Assembly (NCBI RefSeq): GCF_047948215.1 | Contig: NC_134455.1 | Coordinates: 154,858,575 to 154,922,574, forward strand | Source of the DNA: Lycorma delicatula | Taxonomy: Eukaryota; Arthropoda; Insecta; Hemiptera; Fulgoridae | Direction: 5' to 3' | Length of the DNA: 64,000 nucleotides | Shown here: one piece after another, positions 63,953 through 64,000 of the stretch | How positions within the stretch are numbered: position 1 is the stretch's first letter | Layout of the letters: each line of letters starts with the position of its first letter | Notes under the pieces: generated by a model | What the model was told of the DNA's origin: nothing | Database searches by the model: none | The model's input: the letters and a program-made list of their open reading frames with translations, nothing else | Program-made: the position numbers and the translations under genes

Positions 63953-64000
63953 TACGAGGTGTGATCAAAAAATACGGTGAATAATTTTTTATTAAAAAAA
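63953..64000 (+). mobile_element. Start of a mariner-type element, cut by the window
   Basis: TACGAGGTGTGATCAAAAAA followed by tacggtgaataa has the form of a mariner terminal repeat (compare TGAGGT / ACGAGG ends of the other mariners here). The body is outside the window. Confidence 0.5.

Noticed and set aside
1..64000. CRISPR arrays, operons, phage or bacterial genes
   Set aside because: No regularly spaced repeats with unique spacers, no Shine-Dalgarno-led gene runs, and the only convincing host gene is spliced.

Overview
This is an A+T-rich animal genome window with no sign of bacterial organisation: no operons, no long host ORFs, short phase-consistent exons with GT..AG borders, and introns packed with degenerate transposons. 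The transposon mix (RTE, mariner, Tc1, Tigger, hAT, PIF/Harbinger) and an interstitial (TTAGG)3 tract point to an insect. I favour a hemipteran, but that rests on remembered resemblance of the repeats and is weak.

The only host gene I can support runs on the minus strand through almost the whole window. Thirteen exons between 63111 and 5327 join without a frame break into 683 residues plus a stop codon. They encode a FERM domain (exons at 63013-63111, 58164-58372, 56217-56355, 45679-45891, 35687-35922 and 32109-32200), a polar linker (28831-29020, 14539-14624, 9856-10035), one PDZ domain (9152-9275, 7711-7832, 6498-6674) and a short tail ending in Ser-Ser-Tyr-Leu (5327-5511). The FERM domain is of the PTPN13/FRMPD2 type. 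No phosphatase domain is visible. The 5' end lies beyond position 64000.

Nearly everything else is mobile DNA in the introns. From low to high coordinate: an ACTTCC-ended MITE (1-664); a mariner with a SINE-like insert (10224-11778); a LINE fragment (12580-13095); a reverse-strand MITE (15700-16259); a relic of a Cys-rich dispersed protein family (16960-17700); a PIF/Harbinger element with a MADF partner ORF (about 17870-23890), split by a full-length RTE retrotransposon (20168-23448); a transposase fragment (26555-26985); a complete MITE (27847-28386); a hAT relic (29202-30640); a second mariner (33995-35268); a second Cys-rich family copy (37570-39275); a decayed LINE (40985-44520); a decayed second RTE copy (46019-49203); a long-TIR element (50433-52745) abutting a Tc1 (52746-53833); a 3'-truncated Tigger (54217-55740); a third mariner (58532-59701); and two inverted-repeat structures (60992-62009 and 62138-62537).

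The most notable object is the RTE at 20168-23448. It has an 11-bp target duplication, an uninterrupted 984-residue endonuclease/reverse transcriptase ORF, and a 5' leader that can be folded like an HDV-type self-cleaving ribozyme starting at the first transposon nucleotide. The damaged second copy keeps the same pairings.
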